Source: Bacteroidales bacterium
GTDB lineage: Bacteria; Bacteroidota; Bacteroidia; Bacteroidales; UBA12077
Direction: 5' to 3'
Assembly: GCA_003446015.1 (NCBI GenBank)
Contig: DMBU01000187.1
Location: 1-18,536, forward strand
Length of the DNA stretch: 18,536 nt
Positions within the stretch are counted from its first letter, which is position 1. The number at the start of each line of letters is the position of its first letter. Shown here one piece after another: positions 7,650 through 14,187 of this stretch. The notes under the pieces were generated by a model. It saw only the letters and a list, made by a program, of their open reading frames with translations, ran no database searches and had not been told where the DNA came from. The translations under genes and the position numbers were made by a program.

Positions 7650-9212
7650 TTAAAAGGCAAATTTAATTCCTTGAGCTAAAGGCAATTCTTCGCCATAATT
7701 TATAGTGTTAGTTTGTCGTCGCATGTATGCTTTCCATGAGTCGGAACCCGATTCACGACCACCACCTGTATCTTTTTCACCACCAAAGGCACCTCCTATT
7801 TCTGCACCTGAAGTTCCGCTGTTTACATTGGCAATACCACAATCAGAACCAACTTCACTTAAAAACTGCTCACTCTCGCGCATATTCAATGTAAATAATG
7901 CTGATGATAAACCTTGAGGAACACCATTATTTAATTCAATAGCTTCGTCGAAAGTTTTATATTTAATTAAATAAACAATAGGAGCGAAGGTCTCTTCCTG
8001 AACAATATGAAAATGGTTTTCGGCTTCGGCGATTGCAGGAATCACATAATTTCCAGAAGCATAAGCTTCACGTTCTAACACTTTTCCTCCGAATAAAATC
8101 TTACCACCTTCTTTTTGAACTTCATCCACAGCGTGCGTAAATGCATTCACTGAATGAATATCAATAAGTGGCCCAACTAAAGTATTTTTATCTAAGGGAT
8201 TACCAATTTTACACACAATTTGTTTGTATGCATTCACCAGACGATCTTTAACTTCTTCGTATACTTTTTCATGTACAATAACACGGCGTGTCGATGTACA
8301 ACGCTGGCCTGCTGTTCCAACTGCACCAAACACAATTGATGGTATAGCCATATCTAAATCGGCAGAATCAGAAACAATCACTGCATTGTTACCTCCCAGT
8401 TCTAAAATAGTTTTTCCAAGACGTTGTCCAACAATCTGACCAACTCGTTTTCCCACAGCAGTTGATCCCGTAACTGAGAATAAAGGTATTCGTTTATCAG
8501 CTAAAAAGTTATCACCCAATACCGATGATTTGGCAATGATCAAATTAAAAACTCCTTCAGGAACACAATTATCTTTCAATACTTTTTGTATGATGTTCAT
8601 GGTCGCAATAGCCGAAAGTGGAGTCTTCGAGCTTGGTTTCCAGATTACAACATCACCAGCAATGGCTGCAAGCATTGAATTCCATGCCCAAACCGCTACA
8701 GGAAAGTTGAATGATGTTATTAATCCTACTATCCCAATTGGATGATACTGATCGTACATGCGATGATTCCTACGTTCTGAGTGCATGGTAAATCCATTTA
8801 ATAATCTTGACTGACCAACAGCAAAATCACAGATATCAATCATCTCCTGCACTTCTCCTAAACCTTCAGCATATATTTTGCCCATTTCGAGTGTTACCAG
8901 TTTACCTAAGTCTTTTTTCGATTCACGAAGTGCAAGCCCAATTTGACGAACAATTTCACCCCGTTTTGGAGCAGGAATTTCACGCCAGATTTTAAATGCT
9001 TCCTGTGCTTTTCTAACAACGGTTTCATAATCGTCGTAAGTTGCATTTTTTACTTTGGCTATTTCATGTCCATCGATTGGCGATTCTGATGAAGTAACTG
9101 CGCCCTTAACATCAAACCATTCAGTTCCGGTTGTTACACCTGAGTTAACTTCTTTTATTCCTAATCGATCTAATAATTCTTGTATTTCTGTTTTTGTTTC
9201 TGTTGTAATCAT
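7650..9212 (-). CDS. amaB: Alpha-aminoadipate semialdehyde (piperideine-6-carboxylate) dehydrogenase, ALDH7 family
   Basis: A 520-residue NAD(P)-dependent aldehyde dehydrogenase. The ALDH7 (antiquitin) signature is strong: SFNFPVAVWAWN near 167-178, ELGGNN at 271-276 (general base Glu271), GQRCTSTRR with nucleophile Cys305, the SGAEIGGAFGGEK and TGGGRESGSDSWK motifs, and a C-terminus TINYGEELPLAQGIKF that closely follows the human and bacterial ALDH7 ends. Members oxidise alpha-aminoadipate semialdehyde, in equilibrium with piperideine-6-carboxylate, to aminoadipate in lysine degradation; some also act on other aldehydes. It sits between pruA (96 bp upstream, with a REP-like double hairpin in the gap) and an acyl-CoA dehydrogenase. 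Family certain; physiological substrate inferred. Confidence 0.9.
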   Translation of the reverse strand: MITTETKTEIQELLDRLGIKEVNSGVTTGTEWFDVKGAVTSSESPIDGHEIAKVKNATYDDYETVVRKAQEAFKIWREIPAPKRGEIVRQIGLALRESKKDLGKLVTLEMGKIYAEGLGEVQEMIDICDFAVGQSRLLNGFTMHSERRNHRMYDQYHPIGIVGLITSFNFPVAVWAWNSMLAAIAGDVVIWKPSSKTPLSAIATMNIIQKVLKDNCVPEGVFNLIIAKSSVLGDNFLADKRIPLFSVTGSTAVGKRVGQIVGQRLGKTILELGGNNAVIVSDSADLDMAIPSIVFGAVGTAGQRCTSTRRVIVHEKVYEEVKDRLVNAYKQIVCKIGNPLDKNTLVGPLIDIHSVNAFTHAVDEVQKEGGKILFGGKVLEREAYASGNYVIPAIAEAENHFHIVQEETFAPIVYLIKYKTFDEAIELNNGVPQGLSSALFTLNMRESEQFLSEVGSDCGIANVNSGTSGAEIGGAFGGEKDTGGGRESGSDSWKAYMRRQTNTINYGEELPLAQGIKFAF

Positions 9213-9229
9213 TTTGTGTTTTTTAAATT

Positions 9230-9297
9230 GTCATTCCGGGCGAAGACCCGGAATCTGTTTATAAATTGAGTTAGATTCTCGCCTGCGCGGGAATGAT
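9230..9297. repeat. REP/BIME-like double palindrome
   Basis: Two GC-rich hairpins in an AT-rich gap. The first is ATTCCGGG (9233-9240) / CCCGGAAT (9247-9254) with a 6-nt loop; the second is an 8-bp stem ATTCTCGC / GCGGGAAT (with one G-T pair) around CTGC. The outer ends TCATTCC (9231-9237) and GGAATGA (9290-9296) are themselves an inverted repeat, so the whole unit is symmetric. This resembles dispersed REP doublets moved by RAYT-type transposases. It lies between pruA and the ALDH7 gene and may weaken read-through or stabilise the upstream mRNA. Confidence 0.8.
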
Positions 9298-9308
9298 ATT
9301 ATGGAGAA

Positions 9309-10937
9309 TTATTCCTCCATAAAAGGATACTTATAACTCACCGGCGGAACAAATGCTTCTTTTATTGTTCTTGGGCTTACCCAACGTAAGAGATTCAATT
9401 TTGAACCTGCCTTATCATTTGTTCCCGATCCGCGAGCACCTCCAAATGGTTGTTGATTTACAACTGCTCCGGTTGGTTTATCGTTAATGTAAAAATTACC
9501 TGCAGCATGCTCCAGTTTTTTCATGGCCGATTCAATTACATAACGATCTTTCGAAAAGATAGACCCTGTTAAAGCATAAATTGAAGTTTTATCAACCAAT
9601 TCAACTGTTTCTTCAAATTTGGTATGATCATAAACATAAATAGTCAGAACCGGTCCAAATAATTCCTCTTCCATAGTTACATAATTTGGATCCTTGGTAA
9701 GAATTATGGTTGGTTCAATAAAAAACCCTTTCGATTTATCATAATTCCCACCCTGTATTATTTCTACTTCTGCATCCTGTTTTGCGCGATCAATAAATCC
9801 CGATAGTTTATCAAATGATGCTTCATCAATAACTGCATTCACGAAATTAGAGAAATCTTCAACAGGCCCCATTTTCATGGTATCCATATCGCATTTAATT
9901 TCACACAACACTTCATTCCATAAATTATCAGGAATATATGCACGAGAAACTGCAGAACATTTTTGTCCCTGGTATTCAAAAGCACCACGAGTAAGAGCTG
10001 TTGCAACCTGAGCTGCATTTGCAGACTCATGAACCAATACAAAATTTTTACCTCCTGTTTCGCCGACAATTCGTGGATACGATTTATACTTAGCAATATT
10101 ACTCCCTATTTCTTTCCAGATATTTTGAAATACTGAAGTTGATCCGGTAAAATGAATCCCTGCAAAATCCGGATGCGAGAAGATTACTTTTCCGGCAGCA
10201 GGACCTGAAACGTAAACCAAGTTAATTACACCATCAGGTAATCCGGCTTCCATGAAAATCTCCATGATAATACGTGCTGAATAGATCTGGGTATTTGAAG
10301 GTTTCCAAACAACGGTATTTCCCATCATAGCAGGAGCCGAAGGTAAATTCCCTGCAATGGCTGTAAAGTTGAAGGGTGTTAAAGCAAATACAAATCCTTC
10401 CAATGCACGTTGTTCAATACGATTCCATATCGTTTCATCAGATTCTGGTTGTTCATTATATATTTCGGTCATATATTGAACATTAAACCTAAGAAAATCT
10501 GCCAGTTCACATGCGGAATCAATTTCGGCCTGGTGAACCGATTTGGATTGCCCCATCATTGTAGCAGCATTAATTATGGCACGATATGGACCAGAAATCA
10601 TACCTGCTGCTTTTAAAAAGATCGATGCTCGTTGTTTCCACGACATAGCTGCCCATTTTACTCGAGCTTTTAGAGCTGCATCAATAGCGTCTTTTACATG
10701 ACTCTCATCACCGCGATAATAATGACCCAATAAATGTTGGTGGTCATGAGGAGGATGTATTTCTATTTTTTTTTCTGTACGAACTTCTTTACCATTAATA
10801 ATCATCGGAACATCAACAACATTCGATCTGCACCACTCGATAGCCTTCACAATATTTTCTCTCTCCATCGATCCCTTCTTGTAGGTCAATACCGGTTCGT
10901 TTTTGGCAGGAGGAGCAAAGTATAAACTCTTTTGCAT
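9309..10937 (-). CDS. pruA: 1-pyrroline-5-carboxylate dehydrogenase (ALDH4 type)
   Basis: A 542-residue NAD-dependent dehydrogenase that turns pyrroline-5-carboxylate, via glutamate semialdehyde, into glutamate, the second step of proline breakdown. The sequence follows the stand-alone ALDH4 form: NEPVLTYKKGS near 13-23, the GEGF-like LEGFVFALTPFNFTAI region near 179-194, FTGSTSVF near 263-270, GETGGKN at 292-298 (Glu293), GQKCSAVSR with nucleophile Cys327, the NFYINDKPTGAVVNQQPFGGARGSGTNDK block, and a C-terminal VSPRTIKE. Length fits this class, and no proline dehydrogenase domain is fused. No putA/proline dehydrogenase gene is visible in the window. It is first in a minus-strand unit with ALDH7 and acyl-CoA dehydrogenase genes. 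Confidence 0.94.
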   Translation of the reverse strand: MQKSLYFAPPAKNEPVLTYKKGSMERENIVKAIEWCRSNVVDVPMIINGKEVRTEKKIEIHPPHDHQHLLGHYYRGDESHVKDAIDAALKARVKWAAMSWKQRASIFLKAAGMISGPYRAIINAATMMGQSKSVHQAEIDSACELADFLRFNVQYMTEIYNEQPESDETIWNRIEQRALEGFVFALTPFNFTAIAGNLPSAPAMMGNTVVWKPSNTQIYSARIIMEIFMEAGLPDGVINLVYVSGPAAGKVIFSHPDFAGIHFTGSTSVFQNIWKEIGSNIAKYKSYPRIVGETGGKNFVLVHESANAAQVATALTRGAFEYQGQKCSAVSRAYIPDNLWNEVLCEIKCDMDTMKMGPVEDFSNFVNAVIDEASFDKLSGFIDRAKQDAEVEIIQGGNYDKSKGFFIEPTIILTKDPNYVTMEEELFGPVLTIYVYDHTKFEETVELVDKTSIYALTGSIFSKDRYVIESAMKKLEHAAGNFYINDKPTGAVVNQQPFGGARGSGTNDKAGSKLNLLRWVSPRTIKEAFVPPVSYKYPFMEE

Positions 10938-10994
10938 TTTAAAACTGTTTAAATTATTAATTAAATTTTTTGTTAGTTAAATCTTATTATTTTA

Positions 10995-11043
10995 AGGCCT
11001 AAAGCCTCATTATAAATTTTTTCATAACTCTGGACTTTAGCCT
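10995..11043. repeat. Imperfect inverted repeat in the pruA/ppnP divergent spacer
   Basis: Arms AGGCCTAAAGCC (10995-11006) and GGACTTTAGCCT (11032-11043) pair with two mismatches around a 25-nt AT-rich centre. It would lie in the pruA leader if the promoter at 11080-11087 is used. The look is that of a dispersed intergenic palindrome, but a regulatory role for pruA cannot be excluded. Confidence 0.55.
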
Positions 11044-11079
11044 ATTATTTTATCTTAATTGGTGTCAAAAAGCGATATG

Positions 11080-11087
11080 CAAATATA
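11080..11087 (-). promoter_or_regulatory. Candidate -7 promoter element (TATATTTG) for pruA
   Basis: On the minus strand this is TATATTTG, an exact TANNTTTG match, 142 bp before the pruA start. A weak CTTG (plus 11110-11113) lies 22 bp further upstream. The implied leader of about 135 nt would contain the inverted repeat at 10995-11043. Confidence 0.4.
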
Positions 11088-11125
11088 TACATAACGACTT
11101 AACATAAAACAAGATTTTTGTCATA

Positions 11126-11154
11126 TTTAGCAAGACTCATAATCTCTACTTTTG
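11126..11154 (+). promoter_or_regulatory. Candidate promoter of ppnP
   Basis: TACTTTTG at 11147-11154 is an exact -7 match, 27 bp before the ppnP start. A -33-like TTTA at 11126-11129 lies 17 bp upstream of it. The leader is A-rich (aaataacaaaaaacaaag), typical for Bacteroidota. Confidence 0.5.
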
Positions 11155-11181
11155 TAGTTAAATAACAAAAAACAAAGCGCT

Positions 11182-11463
11182 ATGTTTAAAACAAATGAAT
11201 ATTTCGACGGTAAAGTAAAATCAATTGCTTTTGAAACAGCTGAAGGTCCAGCTACAATTGGTGTTATGGCTGCAGGTGAATATGAATTCGGAACATCAAC
11301 AGTTGAATTTATGACTGTTACTTCAGGTGTAATGACAATACAACAACCTGGCGAAACCGAATGGAAAGCGTACAAAGAATTTGAAACATTCAGAGTTGAG
11401 AAAGATGTTAAATTCAAAGTAAAAGTTGCAGGAGATACTTCTTATCGTTGTCTTTATAAATAG
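11182..11463 (+). CDS. ppnP: Pyrimidine/purine nucleoside phosphorylase
   Basis: A 93-residue single-domain cupin of the PpnP (YaiE, DUF1255) family, which splits nucleosides with phosphate to the free base and ribose-1-phosphate. It lines up end to end with E. coli PpnP (94 residues): NEYFDGKVKSIAF at the N-terminus, VGVM-like IGVMAAGEYEFGT in the middle, EFMTVTSGVMTI, and a C-terminal DTSYRCLYK. The short length and compact beta-rich composition agree. It has a promoter-like element just upstream and a strong hairpin just downstream, so it looks monocistronic and separate from the ModE-headed run that follows. Confidence 0.95.
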   Translation: MFKTNEYFDGKVKSIAFETAEGPATIGVMAAGEYEFGTSTVEFMTVTSGVMTIQQPGETEWKAYKEFETFRVEKDVKFKVKVAGDTSYRCLYK

Positions 11464-11493
11464 AAGAAATCTAAATAACTTATTTTCATAAAA

Positions 11494-11530
11494 TAAATTC
11501 GGTGAGGCTTTTATTGCTTCACTGAATTTA
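11494..11530 (+). terminator. Long stem-loop after ppnP, probable terminator
   Basis: A 15-bp stem (11494-11508 with 11516-11530, two G-T pairs) closes a 7-nt loop TTTTATT. It is 31 bp past the ppnP stop and followed by a T-rich but broken tract (CTTATTTTGT). It separates ppnP from the modE run and would fold equally on the other strand, but nothing converges here. Confidence 0.7.
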
Positions 11531-11546
11531 CTTATTTTGTACCCGA

Positions 11547-11564
11547 TATGTAATTAGAAACATA
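11547..11564. promoter_or_regulatory. Possible ModE-type operator
   Basis: Inverted repeat TATGT (11547-11551) - 8 nt - ACATA (11560-11564), centred 37 bp before the modE-like start codon. Known ModE boxes are AT-rich inverted repeats of comparable half-site (TATAT/ATATA type) with a 6-7 nt spacer, so an autoregulatory operator is plausible. A degraded promoter-like TATTTTG lies just upstream at 11533-11539. Inference only: short AT-rich inverted repeats are common by chance. Confidence 0.3.
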
Positions 11565-11592
11565 AGGTGATTTTTTAACTAAAAATCAGTAC

Positions 11593-11970
11593 ATGGCAGG
11601 GCCTAAAGGATCAAAGTATTACAATATTTTCCTGAAATTCAAAGTTTGGCTTGAAAATACTAAAGGCGAGAGTATTTTAGGAAATGGAAAGTTCGAACTG
11701 ATTGATGGAATTGACCAGTTAGGATCATTAAAAGCTGCTGCCGATAAATTAGGAATTAGTTATAGAAAAGCATGGGGAATGATTCGCGATGCGGAGGAAA
11801 AACTTGGGTTTTGCTTAACTGAAAAGCATCGGGGAGGTCAGCACGGAGGAAATTCAGTGCTTACACCGGAAGGAAAAGAATTAATTGAAGCATATAAAGA
11901 ATTGTTACTTGAGTTTGATGATGCGATTTATCAGATAACCAAGAAGTTTTTTAATAAAGTGAATAAATAG
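11593..11970 (+). CDS. modE: ModE-type winged-helix regulator lacking molybdate-binding domains
   Basis: A 125-residue DNA-binding protein. It corresponds to the N-terminal domain of ModE, the molybdate-responsive repressor/activator: GNGKFELIDGIDQLGSLKAAA at about 30-50, the helix-turn-helix KLGISYRKAWGMIRDAEEKLG at about 52-72, and the wing GGQHGGNSVLTPEG at 81-94. E. coli ModE is 262 residues, with two C-terminal MOP (TOBE) domains binding molybdate; none is present here, so any metal sensing must come from this domain itself or a partner. Single-domain forms are known in other bacteria. The stop TAG directly abuts the next ATG (TAGATG), implying one transcript with the TiaS-like gene. Probable regulator of the whole run to moeA. 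Confidence 0.88.
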   Translation: MAGPKGSKYYNIFLKFKVWLENTKGESILGNGKFELIDGIDQLGSLKAAADKLGISYRKAWGMIRDAEEKLGFCLTEKHRGGQHGGNSVLTPEGKELIEAYKELLLEFDDAIYQITKKFFNKVNK

Positions 11971-12711
11971 ATGATCTATTTTATAGGATTAGACGATACG
12001 GATAATAAAGATTCGAGAGGAACGGGATATAAATCAAGGCAATTGGGGAAACTAATTGTTGAGAAGAATTTAGGAGAGGTTGAGTCTATCTCACGACATC
12101 AATTATTTGTACATGAGAAAATAGCTTTTACATCACAAAATAGCTCAGCGTGTTTAATTGTAAAAACAGATCATTTTGAAGAACTTCAAAAACTGTGTAC
12201 TGCATATTTGATTGATGTAGCTGAAATTGGTTCTGATGCTGGATTGTGCATTGCAAGAGAAGATCAGATTAATGAAAGAATTCTGGATTGGGGAAATCGA
12301 GCAAAAAAAGAGATTTTATATAAAGAAGATGCCTATAAACTGGCTGAAGAATCAGGTATCTTTTTAGAAGGATACACAGGTGAGAAAATAGGAGTTATTG
12401 GATCGATGGCAGGTGTTGGATTACGTTGGGGAGGAAACGATGGAAGAAACATTTGGCTTAAAGGAAAAGAGCTGCGCGATCTCGAAGGAGTATATCGGGT
12501 TAAAGAATTAAAAAAAATTATAAATATACAAGCTGTAATTACGAAAGATGGAGAATCTGTACGCGATCATGATCGCATTGAAGTTGGAGAATGGTTACGA
12601 CCTCCGATTAAAAATAAGTTAAATACAGTAATTGTTGAACAAAGTAAAAATGGTGAAGACTATGAATGGAAATGCGTCTCAAAAGACTATATCAAAAGCA
12701 TATCAGACTAA
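11971..12711 (+). CDS. Short TiaS-like (DDTD-motif kinase) protein
   Basis: A 246-residue cytoplasmic protein. The N-terminus GLDDTDNKDSRGTG (6-19) is the nucleotide-binding signature of the archaeal TiaS family (tRNA-Ile2 agmatinylcytidine synthetase), with Thr18 where the archaeal kinase domain has its named threonine, as I recall it. SRHQLFVHEKIAFTSQNSSAC (about 41-61) and EKIGVIGSMAGVGLRWGGNDGR follow as in small bacterial members. TiaS proper exceeds 400 residues and ends in an OB fold and zinc ribbon that hold the tRNA; here there is no zinc-ribbon cysteine set. Bacteria modify tRNA-Ile2 with TilS, so a different substrate is likely. It abuts modE and overlaps the membrane-protein gene, suggesting a role tied to molybdenum/tungsten metabolism. 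Confidence 0.72.
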   Translation: MIYFIGLDDTDNKDSRGTGYKSRQLGKLIVEKNLGEVESISRHQLFVHEKIAFTSQNSSACLIVKTDHFEELQKLCTAYLIDVAEIGSDAGLCIAREDQINERILDWGNRAKKEILYKEDAYKLAEESGIFLEGYTGEKIGVIGSMAGVGLRWGGNDGRNIWLKGKELRDLEGVYRVKELKKIINIQAVITKDGESVRDHDRIEVGEWLRPPIKNKLNTVIVEQSKNGEDYEWKCVSKDYIKSISD

Positions 12712-13231
12712 TACACTTTCTTTTGTATTAGAAATTTTATTCCTGTTTGTATTAGGAATTAGTGCAATTGTATTGCGATCGTATTTGCGAATACCTCTTG
12801 GAATTCCGGGTCGTCATGGATTAGAATTTATGGCTTTATTAATGATCGGACGAAGAGTTTCAAAACTACCTTTTGCTTCGGTAATTGCTATGCTCGGAGC
12901 TACAACTTTTATGTTTGTTCCGTTTATTGGAATTAAAGATCCATTTTTACCTGTTATTTATTTATTGATGGGAGTTGTGTTGGATTTATTATACTTTGCT
13001 TTCAGAAACCCTGCAAACCGATTAGCAATTCTTTCTTTAATTGGTGGTTTGGCTTATATGGTAATTCCAATTAGCCGTTTAGGTATTTATTTGTTTACAG
13101 GAGTGTTGGAAAGATCATTCATTAAATCAGGATTTATTCTTCCAATTCTTTCTCATTTTGCATTTGGTGTTGCAGGTGCATTGTTGGGTGCAGGATTAAT
13201 TTATTCCATAAAAAGAATCCGAAAAAATTAG
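12662..13231 (+). CDS. Small multi-helix membrane protein, ECF S-component-like
   Basis: A 189-residue inner-membrane protein with about five to six hydrophobic segments, a conserved-looking loop RIPLGIPGRHGLEFMALLMIGR, further helices, and a glycine-rich last helix (FGVAGALLGAGLIYS). Size, helix count and the basic C-terminus (KRIRKN) resemble substrate-binding S components of energy-coupling-factor transporters; I cannot assign a known subfamily. I chose ATG 12662, preceded by GGTGAAG; ATG 12650 or TTG 12632 would only add residues encoded within the overlapping upstream gene. The overlap with the TiaS-like gene is 50 bp, which suggests translational coupling. Candidate inner-membrane step of metal or ligand uptake in this run; no ECF A or T gene is present in the window. 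Confidence 0.7.
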   Translation: MNGNASQKTISKAYQTNTLSFVLEILFLFVLGISAIVLRSYLRIPLGIPGRHGLEFMALLMIGRRVSKLPFASVIAMLGATTFMFVPFIGIKDPFLPVIYLLMGVVLDLLYFAFRNPANRLAILSLIGGLAYMVIPISRLGIYLFTGVLERSFIKSGFILPILSHFAFGVAGALLGAGLIYSIKRIRKN

Positions 13232-13277
13232 ATTTCAAAAAAAATCAGTAAATATAAATTATTAAACACCTTACGAT

Positions 13278-14180
13278 ATGAAAAAAACAGCATATCGAAT
13301 TATGCTATTCCTATTTACTTCTTTGATTTTCATCGGACTGGTATCATGCGATGAAGATGAAAAGACAGATCGACCTGATCCTACAATTAAATTGATGGTA
13401 AGACCTGGGTTTATTTCATCTGATACCACCATATCGGTTGGTCAAACATTTACTGTTGTTATTCATGCAGAATATAATGGATATAATAAACTGACGAATT
13501 TCATTGCAATGCTAAATGATGAAAGATATTTAGATTTGGGTATATATTCTGAAACTTATGATAAAGAAATAGAGATTTCCAAAGGTTTATCAGAAGTCGA
13601 TAACTGGGAATTTATAATTCGCGATATTGAAGGAAATTTTTCGAGCACTTATCTTACCATATATAAAGATCAGCTTATTGTTTATGGCGAAATTGATGAA
13701 TTTCTAAATGTACAGCTTGGTGCTCAAAATAGTTCTGAATATGGAAGCTTCTTTTCAACTGAAAGTGGAATGGTATATACTATGCAAGAAGCATTTAATA
13801 ATCAGGAAATTATTGATTTGCTTTATTACTACGATGATTTTGATAAACTGGAAGAAAATATCATTACATCTCCCGGGGCAAATTTAACTGGTGTTTATTC
13901 CGGGATATACGATGTGAATAATTGGGAAACAAAAAACACGACTCGCTTCAGTAGGGAAAAGTTAAATGTGACCATTGAGGAATTTGAAACAGCAGCAAAC
14001 GATAGTATTTTAATTGCTAATTCTTTTGCTTTTGAAAGTGGTGGCCGTAAAACTAAGTTCTTAGAATCGGGCGATATTTATTCATTTGTGCGTGGCTATA
14101 AAAGTGGAATGTTTAAAGTTGTTAGTACAAGCGGCACAACAAGTGGAAATATTATTGTGGATATTAAAATTCAAAAATAA
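13278..14180 (+). CDS. Two-domain surface lipoprotein paired with a TonB-dependent receptor
   Basis: A 300-residue lipoprotein. Signal peptide 1-23 ends LVS, Cys24 is the lipid site, and DEDEK follows, an acidic surface-export tag. Residues about 36-135 look like an Ig-like beta domain (TISVGQTFTVVIHA ... DNWEFIIRDIEGNFSS). Residues 145-300 form a second domain paralogous to the whole mature lipoprotein at 5338-5901 (landmarks LGAQ, DLLYYYD, TSPGAN, NWE.KNTTRF, MFKVVS). It lies 46 bp after the membrane-protein gene and 7 bp before the receptor gene. Such a surface lipoprotein/receptor pair suggests a substrate-capturing lid or accessory for the receptor. Ligand unknown; the molybdenum-linked setting is the only clue. 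Confidence 0.85.
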   Translation: MKKTAYRIMLFLFTSLIFIGLVSCDEDEKTDRPDPTIKLMVRPGFISSDTTISVGQTFTVVIHAEYNGYNKLTNFIAMLNDERYLDLGIYSETYDKEIEISKGLSEVDNWEFIIRDIEGNFSSTYLTIYKDQLIVYGEIDEFLNVQLGAQNSSEYGSFFSTESGMVYTMQEAFNNQEIIDLLYYYDDFDKLEENIITSPGANLTGVYSGIYDVNNWETKNTTRFSREKLNVTIEEFETAANDSILIANSFAFESGGRKTKFLESGDIYSFVRGYKSGMFKVVSTSGTTSGNIIVDIKIQK

Positions 14181-14187
14181 TTAATTT

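Noticed and set aside
11464..11592. Molybdenum-cofactor riboswitch upstream of the modE run
   Set aside because: The gap is only about 129 bp, and its sole strong structure is a simple 15-bp stem-loop better explained as the ppnP terminator; no multi-branched fold was seen.
12632..12661. TTG or upstream ATG start for the small membrane protein
   Set aside because: It would add residues encoded only in the overlap with the TiaS-like gene and adds no hydrophobic segment; ATG 12662 has a better upstream GGTGAAG.
11971..12711. Genuine tRNA-Ile2 agmatidine synthetase (TiaS)
   Set aside because: Too short, with no zinc-ribbon cysteines for tRNA recognition, and the host looks bacterial, where TilS does this job.
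13278..14180. HmuY-type heme-binding lipoprotein
   Set aside because: The position before a TonB receptor is similar, but I see no HmuY sequence features; the domain instead matches the other lipoprotein in this window.
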